Assembly (NCBI GenBank): GCA_031285415.1 | Contig: JAITWF010000054.1 | Coordinates: 1 to 8,736 of the forward strand | Length of the DNA: 8,736 nucleotides | From: Deferribacteraceae bacterium | GTDB taxonomy: Bacteria; Chrysiogenota; Deferribacteres; Deferribacterales; JAISNW01 | Reading direction: 5' to 3' | In this document: one piece after another, positions 1 through 7,210 of the stretch | Layout of the letters: every line of letters begins with the position of its first letter | How positions within the stretch are numbered: the stretch's first letter is position 1 | Notes under the pieces: generated by a model | What the model was told of the DNA's origin: nothing | The model's database searches: none | What the model saw: the letters and a program-made list of their open reading frames with translations, nothing else | Translations under genes and position numbers: made by a program

Positions 1-2249
1 ATATTATATTGCTCTCGTAGAGCATACTTCCGATCTTTAGTGTATTTTTTTATAAGCGATAGCGGATACATTGGATCGTCACAGCTTTGCGCACTCTCTA
101 TAGCGTTGGTGAAGTTGTCCGGTGTTAACTTATTTATATCGTACACTGGATCTTGACAGAGCGCATACCCGAGCATTGCATAATCTTGCGTGATCATCGG
201 GGTGATCGTCTTGTACATCTCAAGTGCCTTATCGTTTGCCCCCATCTTTAGGAGTGCATTAGTCGCCTTTACCTTGACACCAGCGGTAAAGCTCTGATCC
301 GCCCACGTGTCCACCCAATCTTTATTCTCTTCGTAAAGGGCAAGCACGTCGGCGTACCGTTCATTTGCATATGCCGTATTATATGGGGTATTAAACGCCT
401 CTAGTAGCATAATCTTAACATCTTCAACGTATCTACCACGAGGCAGCTCCGTGAGGTACTCCCTTGCACGTATCCGAACGGCACGAGGGCTGATAACGCC
501 TACATTAGTGAGGATATATTGATACATTGCGTCCTCCCAAAGTGTCAGCCACGGCTGAATCTTAGGGGGATTCTCTAGGAATCGCTTCTCTACAGCATTT
601 ACAACCTCGTCGTAGCGACGTGCATTATATAGCGTCATTATCTGATCGTAATATATGTCATCCATCGAGTTTACAACCGTTGGTATACGCTGACTCTCTG
701 GAAACTCTAATAAGATCTGATTATAGAGCGTTAGAGCGGTAGGATAATTCTTCTCTGCCTGATTCTTCACAGCCATCTCAAAGAGCGTTTCCTCCTTGAT
801 CCGCTGTAAGAACGGCACCTCTGGCGACTCACTATAAGAGGCAACATACTTATCGATCATCGGCACAAGTTTAGCGGTATCGTTATCTTTATACATCGCT
901 TTTATCTGCACCATATCTGCACGTGGGCGAAGATCGTAAATATCTTCAACTTTATATAAAGGCTCCAGAAACTCCTTCCATGCAGTTGCATTCCTAGTAG
1001 GATAGTTCTGCTCGGCATACTCTACCAACGCTTTCAGCGCATACTCGTTGCCAGGCAGAGCGGCACTAGCTTTCAGAAGTGTTTGCGAGTAGTTGTCGTA
1101 ATCCTTCGCCTGTAGCTGCGACCGTGCAAGATTGTAGAGCGACTCAACATATTCGGTAGAGTTATCGTTCTTTGATATCAGGTAGTCAAAAAGTGCATCT
1201 GCATTCGCCTTCTGCCCCTCTTCACGAAATATATTGGCGATCGTCAGAATCTCGCTAGGGGTCAGATTCTTGGCGATATCGGCGGTAGGCATATCGATAA
1301 ATAGGTTGTATGCGTTGGCACTATCAGATCTACTAAGGTATAGTTTGCCGATAGCTGTGCGTATACGCATATTGTCGGTGGTGAAGTTCGCTAGATATGT
1401 ACGGTATGCTTCGATCGCTCTATCGTACTGCCCCACCTCGGAGTATAGCTGCGCAACACGCTCTAGTGCGTTTCGTTTGGTGCCAGCGTCGGAGGAGGTA
1501 TTGTAGATCCCTTGATACGCCGCAATCGCCTCCTGCTGCATAGAGCCAGAGTCTTTCGCAAGGGCTGATTGTCGCCTTGCATAGTCTAGACGGTTGCTAT
1601 TCGGGTATGTAGACATAAAATCATCAAAGATCCGAGCCGCCTCGATATAAAATTCTGGGTTGCTCTTTGCTATCAGCATATATAGCTCGCCAATTCGCAG
1701 CATTGCATCCTGCTGATAGTACGAACTTCTGGTATTCGTCAATATGTTATTGAATATATTAATAGCGTCGGTATACCGTTTCGACTCAATAAGCGATTCC
1801 GCACGCTTTAGCTCATTATCGATAGTTGGATTTTCAAAGAGGGTATTATCTTTGCGAAGCATTGGAGAGCCAACGCCGTAGCTCATTAACACATCCTCCC
1901 TCTCCTTCGGACGAGCGGCGATCAGCTTTAGCCCTTCGGCGTCATTAAAGACGGCAAAATCCGCCTCAGGTTTGAAGGTAACGGTGAACGTCCTACCCTT
2001 CCCCTCCATAGAGGCGACGAAATTATCGTCTGGTTTTTGCGAGAATGGAGCAGCGATATTATTCTTAAAGGTGACAACTACGGTATTAGGAGCCGCCCCT
2101 CTGGCTACAGAGACGATCTCCTGCGGCGATATACGCAAGAATATCTCCGTCCGAAAGCTGTCTTTCCTGACAAGAACCTCTTGTGCATAGGAATATGTAG
2201 AGGTCAGAAGTGCAATACAGAATAAAAAAATATTAAATGCCCTAAACAT
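1..2249 (-). CDS. pflA: Secreted TPR-repeat protein, probable flagellar motor protein PflA (3' end outside window)
   Basis: An open frame of 749 codons without a stop begins at ATG 2249 and runs off the left edge. Residues 1-22 form a clean Sec signal peptide (basic R3, hydrophobic core 5-17, cleavage after SYA before QEVLV), which supports this start. Residues about 23-115 are beta-rich, followed by a linker (about 116-145) and then helical TPR-like repeats to the visible end (for example 147-170, 182-213, 258-288, 500-518, 541-557), with typical YDRAIEAY and YPTALTLY signatures. This layout (signal peptide, small beta domain, long TPR superhelix, roughly 790-800 residues) matches PflA of Campylobacter and Helicobacter, the periplasmic protein that with PflB scaffolds extra stator units around the flagellar motor. 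PflA is an inference from architecture and size; another periplasmic TPR scaffold is possible. No Shine-Dalgarno sequence precedes the start; see the promoter at 2256-2283. Confidence 0.6.
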   Translation of the reverse strand, partial: MFRAFNIFLFCIALLTSTYSYAQEVLVRKDSFRTEIFLRISPQEIVSVARGAAPNTVVVTFKNNIAAPFSQKPDDNFVASMEGKGRTFTVTFKPEADFAVFNDAEGLKLIAARPKEREDVLMSYGVGSPMLRKDNTLFENPTIDNELKRAESLIESKRYTDAINIFNNILTNTRSSYYQQDAMLRIGELYMLIAKSNPEFYIEAARIFDDFMSTYPNSNRLDYARRQSALAKDSGSMQQEAIAAYQGIYNTSSDAGTKRNALERVAQLYSEVGQYDRAIEAYRTYLANFTTDNMRIRTAIGKLYLSRSDSANAYNLFIDMPTADIAKNLTPSEILTIANIFREEGQKANADALFDYLISKNDNSTEYVESLYNLARSQLQAKDYDNYSQTLLKASAALPGNEYALKALVEYAEQNYPTRNATAWKEFLEPLYKVEDIYDLRPRADMVQIKAMYKDNDTAKLVPMIDKYVASYSESPEVPFLQRIKEETLFEMAVKNQAEKNYPTALTLYNQILLEFPESQRIPTVVNSMDDIYYDQIMTLYNARRYDEVVNAVEKRFLENPPKIQPWLTLWEDAMYQYILTNVGVISPRAVRIRAREYLTELPRGRYVEDVKIMLLEAFNTPYNTAYANERYADVLALYEENKDWVDTWADQSFTAGVKVKATNALLKMGANDKALEMYKTITPMITQDYAMLGYALCQDPVYDINKLTPDNFTNAIESAQSCDDPMYPLSLIKKYTKDRKYALREQYN

Positions 2250-2255
2250 ATGTGG

Positions 2256-2283
2256 ATTATAGCATTAATATTGTGTTTGTCTA
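2256..2283 (-). promoter_or_regulatory. Extended -10 promoter giving a leaderless pflA mRNA
   Basis: On the minus strand, a -35 element TAGACA (5 of 6 consensus, 2283-2278), a 16-nt spacer and a perfect TATAAT (2261-2256) preceded by TGC (extended -10) lie directly upstream of the TPR gene. Only six bases separate TATAAT from the ATG, so the expected +1 coincides with the A of the start codon. The absence of a ribosome binding site agrees with a leaderless transcript. Confidence 0.7.
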
Positions 2284-2306
2284 TAAAATTTATATACTAC
2301 TGACTA

Positions 2307-2337
2307 TCGTCGCCCCTAATCAAGTCCGCAATGACGA
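2307..2337. repeat. Short dispersed-repeat-like palindromic fragment
   Basis: A 31-bp stretch bounded by TCGTC and GACGA. Read on the minus strand it contains GTCATTGCGGACTTGA, which resembles a class of dispersed intergenic repeats seen in many proteobacterial genomes (GTCATTGCGGGCTTGA type; from memory). It sits just after the stop codon of the kinase gene and looks like a solo or degenerate copy. No second copy is present in this window, so repeat status rests on resemblance. Confidence 0.4.
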
Positions 2338-2340
2338 AGG

Positions 2341-4788
2341 TTACAGCAAACTCCGCAATACATTATACAGTTCATCTAGGTCGATCGGCTTGCTGACATG
2401 GGTATTCATACCGCTTTCTAGAGCTTTATTCACATCTTCACGCATTACATTTGCGGTAATAGCCACAATTTTGAGCGTAGTTGCGTCTACTTTGCCGGAG
2501 TTTCGTATCGCTGTCGACGCCTCGCAGCCGCCCATTACAGGCATCTGCATATCCATAAGGATAAGATCGTAGTGACCATCAGGAGCCGCCAGATATTTAT
2601 CTACAGCCTCTCTGCCATTAACAGCCATATCGATCTCAAGATTGCTTGCCTTAAGCTGTTCATTTAGTATAATGCGATTGATCTCGATATCGTCCACCAC
2701 CATTATGCGGCGTCCAGTTAAGTCTGGAATCTCACGATCCTCCTTGATAGACGCCCTACTATCGTCGCCAGCGTCTGCCTGCGATCGCACATCGATCGTA
2801 AAGTAGAAGATACTACCCTTGCCAGGTACACTATCCACAAAGAATTCGCCCCCCATAGCGGTAACGATATTTTTAGAGATTACAAGCCCCAGCCCTGTGC
2901 CGCCATATCGGTTGGTCGCCTGCTCAAATGGGTTAAAGAGCCGATCTAGTGCACTTTTGTCTATACCGATACCGTTATCTTTGACAGCGAAGCTATAGAC
3001 ACTTCTGCCATCTTCTTTATGAGAGATCTCCTCCACAGAGAGTCCGATCTCGCCCCCCTCGCCTGTAAACTTCACAGCGTTTGAAAGCAGATTTAGTAGC
3101 ACCTGATTTAGACGGAGAGAGTCTGTGAATATTCCGTCGTTCTGTATATTTTCAATTCGCAGCTCCATCGTCTGCTGCTTCTCCGATAGCTTCGATTGGA
3201 TCATCGAGGCGGCATTCTTCATACTCGTTGTGATCGAGATGAGCGATTCATCTACAGTAAACTTACCAGCCTCGAGTTTAGAGAAATCTAAAATATCATT
3301 GATAACGCCTAAGAGATGTTTGGAGGAGATCTCAATATTCTCTAGACAGTCCTCGATCTTACCGATATCTCTAGAACTTTTAGCGATCTGCGACAAACCT
3401 ATTACAGCGTTGAGCGGCGTGCGAATCTCGTGGCTCATGCGAGATAGAAAGTCACTTTTGGCTCTATTTGCAATCTCCGCCTCTGTCTTTGCGTGCATTA
3501 GGCTACTGATATTATTCATCATCAGCATGAGATAATCATCATATATGTCGCCATAAGTTTCAACGTATAGCACTGTCAGTGCGTAGCAGTGTATCTCTTC
3601 GCTACTATCTTTAAAGCTCACCTCAGTGTAATATCTCGGAAGCTCTTTACTAATATTACACTCTGGTGCCAGCACCGTTAAAAGTCTCTCAGCGTCTGTA
3701 AGGTTATGCCTATGTACAATATCTCCCAATATCTGATTGGCACTGCGCAGAGTGCCATCTGTGCTAAAAAAGCCAATAGCCTCTGGGACAGCATTGAAAT
3801 GTTGAGACACCATATCCATCGTATTGTTAACGGCGTCGATGATAGAGCGAAACTCTCCATTAAACTCGTTTGAATCCGCCCTAGCGGCAAGATCGCCACC
3901 TCGCACAGAGTGCATAATTATATGAATATTTGCAAGTAGTCTTGTGATACTGCTAACGATATTCTCAAATGCGTTGCCTAGTGCCGCTGTATCTTTATTT
4001 TCATAGACGATATTCTCTGGTAGATTTAGAGCTACATCTCCATTTGATAGCCTATTTGCCCCCTCTATAATATATTTGACAGGGCGTGTAACAAGCCTAC
4101 GAACAGATAGAAAAAATACTATAGCGAATAGGACAAAAGCCACTACAAGCGTTAAGACTATATGATTTCTATATTCGTTAAGATACGCATGCATAGGTGC
4201 AATATCAACATCTGCCCCAATAAATGCCACAATATCGCCATTTGAGTTTAATATTGGCGCATAGGCAAAGTATAGCTCGCCGTAGCCATCGGGGTCGTTG
4301 TAATATTCAGCCTGTTCAAAGCCTACCCCCTCTGCCAATACCCTCTCTGCGCCGATATAATTCACCTTGCTATCGTTATGACCTAAGGCGTAAAGCTCCT
4401 CAGGAAACTCCTCATTGTGCGTTGCGTCATATATTCGGGTGTACATGCCTGGAGCGCCATTATCAACAAGGATATATAGATATTTCACATTTATCGCAGC
4501 TTTCAGCCCATCTAGCTTCTTAGCAAACTGTCGATATTCATCATCAATGGCATGTGATTGGGCAAAATGCTCCACCATATCACCATCGATAGCGTAGCTA
4601 GCCACCGCAACGGCACTTAGGCACAGATCATTACCATATACATAAAATGCTGATTTATACTCTTGATAGCTAACAAAGACAATGACACTCGCCATAAGTA
4701 AAAATACTATCAGTGTGGCAAGGCTCATATAAAAGGTGATACCCTGTTTTAGGCGTGGATATCTCATAGGTAAAGGGTTGATACTCAT
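2341..4788 (-). CDS. Membrane hybrid sensor histidine kinase with Cache-like sensor, HAMP, PAS-like, HisKA, HATPase and receiver domains
   Basis: This 815-residue protein should sense a signal outside the inner membrane, autophosphorylate and pass the phosphate to its own receiver. Transmembrane helices at about 17-40 and 209-229 flank a roughly 168-residue periplasmic domain whose end (YFAYAPI and FIGADVDI, 173-196) is typical of Cache sensors. HAMP follows at about 230-284, a second HAMP-like helical segment at about 285-330 and a PAS-like segment at about 332-430. The HisKA H-box has H453 in SHEIRTPLN; the ATPase domain has N570, DNGIGI (604-609) and GGTGLGL (629-635). The receiver (about 694-815) has acidic D699/D700, phosphoacceptor D746, T778 and K800, so all catalytic residues are present. 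No HPt domain or separate response regulator is visible, so target and stimulus are unknown. The start at 4788 has no ribosome binding site; ATG 4767 (residue 8) is an alternative that also lacks one. The gene probably forms its own transcription unit. Confidence 0.93.
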   Translation of the reverse strand: MSINPLPMRYPRLKQGITFYMSLATLIVFLLMASVIVFVSYQEYKSAFYVYGNDLCLSAVAVASYAIDGDMVEHFAQSHAIDDEYRQFAKKLDGLKAAINVKYLYILVDNGAPGMYTRIYDATHNEEFPEELYALGHNDSKVNYIGAERVLAEGVGFEQAEYYNDPDGYGELYFAYAPILNSNGDIVAFIGADVDIAPMHAYLNEYRNHIVLTLVVAFVLFAIVFFLSVRRLVTRPVKYIIEGANRLSNGDVALNLPENIVYENKDTAALGNAFENIVSSITRLLANIHIIMHSVRGGDLAARADSNEFNGEFRSIIDAVNNTMDMVSQHFNAVPEAIGFFSTDGTLRSANQILGDIVHRHNLTDAERLLTVLAPECNISKELPRYYTEVSFKDSSEEIHCYALTVLYVETYGDIYDDYLMLMMNNISSLMHAKTEAEIANRAKSDFLSRMSHEIRTPLNAVIGLSQIAKSSRDIGKIEDCLENIEISSKHLLGVINDILDFSKLEAGKFTVDESLISITTSMKNAASMIQSKLSEKQQTMELRIENIQNDGIFTDSLRLNQVLLNLLSNAVKFTGEGGEIGLSVEEISHKEDGRSVYSFAVKDNGIGIDKSALDRLFNPFEQATNRYGGTGLGLVISKNIVTAMGGEFFVDSVPGKGSIFYFTIDVRSQADAGDDSRASIKEDREIPDLTGRRIMVVDDIEINRIILNEQLKASNLEIDMAVNGREAVDKYLAAPDGHYDLILMDMQMPVMGGCEASTAIRNSGKVDATTLKIVAITANVMREDVNKALESGMNTHVSKPIDLDELYNVLRSLL

Positions 4789-4793
4789 ATTAA

Positions 4794-4823
4794 ATAGTAC
4801 TTCACTATTTGTAGTTCAGTCAA
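4794..4823 (-). promoter_or_regulatory. Candidate promoter of the hybrid kinase gene
   Basis: On the minus strand, TTGACT (4823-4818), an 18-nt spacer and TACTAT (4799-4794) end five bases before ATG 4788, again implying an almost leaderless message. A perfect TATAAT lies further upstream (4843-4838) without a recognisable -35 and would give a leader of about 43 nt. Either or both may be used. Confidence 0.45.
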
Positions 4824-4858
4824 GGAGGAATGTGGTGATTATACAATTCAGAGTCAAA

Positions 4859-4926
4859 TGTAGGGGCGGGGTCAGCCCGCCCATTACTGCACTAGGATTA
4901 AAGGGTGGGCAAACCCCACCCCTACA
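4859..4926. repeat. 68-bp double-hairpin palindromic element
   Basis: Terminal inverted repeats TGTAGGGG(C/T)GGGGT match at 13 of 14 positions. Each arm is itself a perfect hairpin: GGGCGGG / CCCGCCC (4864-4870 and 4876-4882, 5-nt loop) and GGGTGGG / CCCACCC (4903-4909 and 4915-4921, 5-nt loop). The arms differ by a paired C:G to T:A exchange that keeps both stems perfect. GTAGGGGCGGG-type repeats are common in intergenic DNA of diverse bacteria (from memory). No coding capacity; a non-autonomous, MITE-like element is likely. Confidence 0.75.
4897..4921 (-). terminator. Possible terminator of the rny operon, formed by the repeat element
   Basis: In the rny transcript the hairpin GGGTGGG-GTTTG-CCCACCC is followed by TTTAATCC. 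The stem is strong but the T-run is only three bases, so termination would be partial at best. It is the only terminator-like structure between rny and the kinase gene. Confidence 0.35.
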
Positions 4927-4948
4927 CCTGCAAGTCACAGGGAATTAA

Positions 4949-6508
4949 TTACTTTGCATACTCTACTGCACGAGATTCTCGTATCACAGTCACCTTAATC
5001 TGTCCTGGATACGTCATCTCCTCTTCAACTTTGCGTGATATATCACGAGATAGGTTCACAATGCCATCATCGTTCACCTTATCTGGCTCTACTATTATAC
5101 GCACCTCTCTACCAGCTTGGATAGCAAAAGTTCTGGATACGCCATCAAACGAGCTTGCAACCTCTTCCAGCTTTTCAAGGCGTTTAATATAGCTCTCGAG
5201 CACCTCACGGCGTGCGCCTGGGCGGCTTGCAGACATTGCATCAGCCGACTGTACAAGGATCGATTCAACACATTTAAACTCCTCTTCGCCGTGGTGGCTT
5301 GCGATAGCGTTGATAACTCTCCAATCCTCTTTATATTTTTTAGCGATCTCCACACCTATCTGCGTGTGCGACCCCTCCTGATCGTAATCTATAGCCTTGC
5401 CGATATCGTGCAGTAAACCTGCCCTTTTGGCAATCTTCTCATCCATACCAAGCTCTGCCGCCATCATGCCAGTGATCTTTGCCACCTCGATAGCATGCCC
5501 AAGCACGTTCTGCCCATAGCTGGTGCGATATTTTAGACGACCCACAAGCTTTATGATCTCCATATTAAGCCCATGAATACCTAGATTAAATACCGTCTCC
5601 TCGCCTACCTCTTGAATATGTTTATCAAGCTCTGCCTTGCTTTTGGTATAAACTTCCTCTATACGAGCTGGGTGTATACGTCCATCGCCGATAAGCTTCT
5701 GGAGTGTTAATTTACCCACTTCACGACGATACGGATCATATGAGGAGAGGATTACAGCCTCTGGAGTATCGTCAACGATAATATCCACGCCAGTTACACT
5801 TTCAAAGGCACGTATATTTCTGCCCTCACGGCCGATAATACGCCCCTTCATCTCATCGTTCGGCAGATTCACCACCGATACAGTAATCTCGCCTACATAC
5901 TCTGGCGCACAACGTTGAATTGCCGTCGATATAATACTTCTGGCACGTTTTTCAGATTCCTGCTTGATCTCCTCTTCAATCTCCTTTACTCGGCGAGCGG
6001 AGTCGTTCTTAGCATCTTGCACGATCTGCTCGACTAGTGAGCGGTTCGCCTCTTCGGCTGTCATGCCTGCGATCTTCTCGACCTCGTGCAAAAGTCCGTT
6101 GCGGATCTCTTCGTTCTTAGATTTGATCTGCTCGACCTCTTTAAATTTGCCGTCTAATTCAAGCTCTCTCTTCTCGGTCATCTCCTCTTTTTTAACGGAA
6201 AGTTCGAGTTTCTTATCAAGAGCCTCCTCTTTAGATTCAAGTCTGCGCTCTATATGGCTCAAATCTTTGCGCTTCTCCTTCATCTCTCGATCAAGCTCCT
6301 GCCGACCTTTAAAGATAATCTCCTTCGCCTCAAGTTTCGCCTCTTTTACAACCTCGTCAGACTCCCTCTTCGCTCTCTGTAAAAGCTCCTCTTTAGTCTT
6401 GCCTAAACGCACATTCTCCTGTTCTGTCATTCTTTTTTTAACTAAAATACCTGCAAACAAACCTACTACTGCTGCTGCAAGCGATGCAACGATCGAAATA
6501 ACACCCAT
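4949..6508 (-). CDS. rny: Ribonuclease Y (membrane-anchored mRNA endonuclease)
   Basis: A complete 519-residue protein, the usual size for RNase Y, which starts mRNA decay by endonucleolytic cleavage at the inner face of the membrane. An N-terminal membrane helix (about 4-24) ends in KKR. A long charged coiled coil follows (about 28-195). The KH RNA-binding domain (about 205-270) carries the GXXG loop GREG (226-229) in KGRIIGREGR. The HD phosphohydrolase domain (about 330-430) has H338 (GHAIEVA), H367-D368 (LLHDIGKA), H405-H406 (SHHGE) and D423 (SADAMSASRPGAR), so the metal-binding set is intact. The start is fixed by a strong AAGGAG (6521-6516) seven bases before ATG 6508. It begins 26 bases after the fthC stop, so the two are very likely co-transcribed; an adjacent fthC-rny pair is what I recall from Campylobacter. 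Confidence 0.97.
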   Translation of the reverse strand: MGVISIVASLAAAVVGLFAGILVKKRMTEQENVRLGKTKEELLQRAKRESDEVVKEAKLEAKEIIFKGRQELDREMKEKRKDLSHIERRLESKEEALDKKLELSVKKEEMTEKRELELDGKFKEVEQIKSKNEEIRNGLLHEVEKIAGMTAEEANRSLVEQIVQDAKNDSARRVKEIEEEIKQESEKRARSIISTAIQRCAPEYVGEITVSVVNLPNDEMKGRIIGREGRNIRAFESVTGVDIIVDDTPEAVILSSYDPYRREVGKLTLQKLIGDGRIHPARIEEVYTKSKAELDKHIQEVGEETVFNLGIHGLNMEIIKLVGRLKYRTSYGQNVLGHAIEVAKITGMMAAELGMDEKIAKRAGLLHDIGKAIDYDQEGSHTQIGVEIAKKYKEDWRVINAIASHHGEEEFKCVESILVQSADAMSASRPGARREVLESYIKRLEKLEEVASSFDGVSRTFAIQAGREVRIIVEPDKVNDDGIVNLSRDISRKVEEEMTYPGQIKVTVIRESRAVEYAK

Positions 6509-6534
6509 TATAGAACTCCTTATATATTAAAACC

Positions 6535-7059
6535 TTAAAAAAGGTTAATTATCCTCTTCTCCGTTAACACCACATCCATGCGCACATCGTGCGACTCTGG
6601 AAATACATCATCCTCTATTAAAATATCGTACGATACACCAACTTTCAATACCTGCGGATTATCTGCCAGAAACCTATCGTAAAAGCCCTTTCCATAGCCT
6701 AGTCTATATCCATTCACGTCAAACGCCACACCAGGGATTATGGCAACATCTATGCTACCATTATAGAACTCCGTCGGCTCCATTATCCCCTGATAGCCAC
6801 TCTTTAACTCGCCACACCCCAAGAGCATTTTGTCACCCTGTACGCATGGATAGTATATATATTTACCTAATGCTAGCAATCTTTTATAGAGATTAGCTAC
6901 ATTCACTTCATTTTTTATAGAGCTATACAACAAATATCTATCAAAATCTATATAATTCGCTAAAAATACCTCTGTAATAGCGTCAGCTGCGACTATCATA
7001 TAATCTTTATCCAGCGAAGCTCGCAACGATAAAGCTTTCTTGCGAATAGCAGATTTCAT
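6535..7059 (-). CDS. fthC: 5-formyltetrahydrofolate cyclo-ligase (5,10-methenyl-THF synthetase)
   Basis: This 174-residue cytosolic enzyme performs the ATP-dependent conversion of 5-formyl-THF to 5,10-methenyl-THF, returning a storage or inhibitory folate to the one-carbon pool. Family signatures run the whole length: N-terminal RKKALSLR (6-13), the NEV substrate-loop motif (50-52), PGVAFDVNGYRLGYGKGFYDR (109-129, the phosphate/ATP-binding core) and HDVRMDVVLTEK (157-168). Length is slightly below the usual 180-200 residues but no domain is missing. ATG 7059 is chosen because AAAGGGA lies six bases upstream. An in-frame GTG at 7077 would add six residues but starts inside the neighbouring repeat element and is less likely. 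The gene is also known as ygfA or fau; in gammaproteobacteria it sits next to the 6S RNA gene, which gives added meaning to the RNA candidate upstream of rarA here. Confidence 0.95.
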   Translation of the reverse strand: MKSAIRKKALSLRASLDKDYMIVAADAITEVFLANYIDFDRYLLYSSIKNEVNVANLYKRLLALGKYIYYPCVQGDKMLLGCGELKSGYQGIMEPTEFYNGSIDVAIIPGVAFDVNGYRLGYGKGFYDRFLADNPQVLKVGVSYDILIEDDVFPESHDVRMDVVLTEKRIINLF

Positions 7060-7072
7060 AATAAATCCCTTT

Positions 7073-7202
7073 AACACCCTCCCCTTGAGGGAGGGTCGAA
7101 AAAATGATATTTTTTCGGGGAGGGGTCAGTATCTATAGCAACTCACGGCAACCCCTCACCGAAACACAAGGTGTTTCGACTCTCCCTCAAGGGGAGAGTG
7201 TT
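7073..7202. repeat. 130-bp nested palindromic (MITE-like) element filling the rarA-fthC gap
   Basis: Two inverted arms of about 53 bp (7073-7126 and 7150-7202) flank a 23-bp centre. Each arm holds two perfect hairpins. Left arm: ACCCTCCC / GGGAGGGT, then CGAAAAAAT / ATTTTTTCG. Right arm, read in the same sense: ACTCTCCC / GGGAGAGT, then CGAAACAC / GTGTTTCG. Where the arms differ, both sides of the stem have changed together. There is no open reading frame of note and no transposase nearby. The element ends eight bases from the rarA stop and 13 bases from the fthC start. Short intergenic repeats with CCCTCCCTTGAGGG cores are known from many genomes (from memory); class assignment is inferred from structure. 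Confidence 0.8.
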
Positions 7203-7210
7203 GAAAAACG

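Noticed and set aside
1234..1506. 90-codon plus-strand frame opposite the TPR gene
   Set aside because: It is the antisense shadow of a well-supported coding frame and has no recognisable domain or ribosome binding site.
4736..4948. Plus-strand frame preceded by AAGGAGG near 4822
   Set aside because: It crosses the kinase start and the 68-bp repeat, the translated sequence is low-complexity repeat, and the purine motif is too close to the possible start codons.
5964..6530. 188-codon plus-strand frame opposite rny
   Set aside because: It is a Ser-rich shadow of the RNase Y coiled coil, whose Glu/Lys/Arg-rich codons read as Ser/Leu/Phe on the opposite strand.
6531..6546. AACCTT-TTTT-AAGGTT hairpin between fthC and rny as a terminator
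   Set aside because: Only six weak base pairs with a TTTT loop and a short TTTTAA tail. The genes are 26 bp apart and rny has a strong ribosome binding site, so read-through is expected.
7060..7077. GTG start at 7077 for fthC
   Set aside because: It begins inside the repeat element and lacks a suitable ribosome binding site, whereas ATG 7059 has AAAGGGA at proper spacing and the typical family N-terminus.
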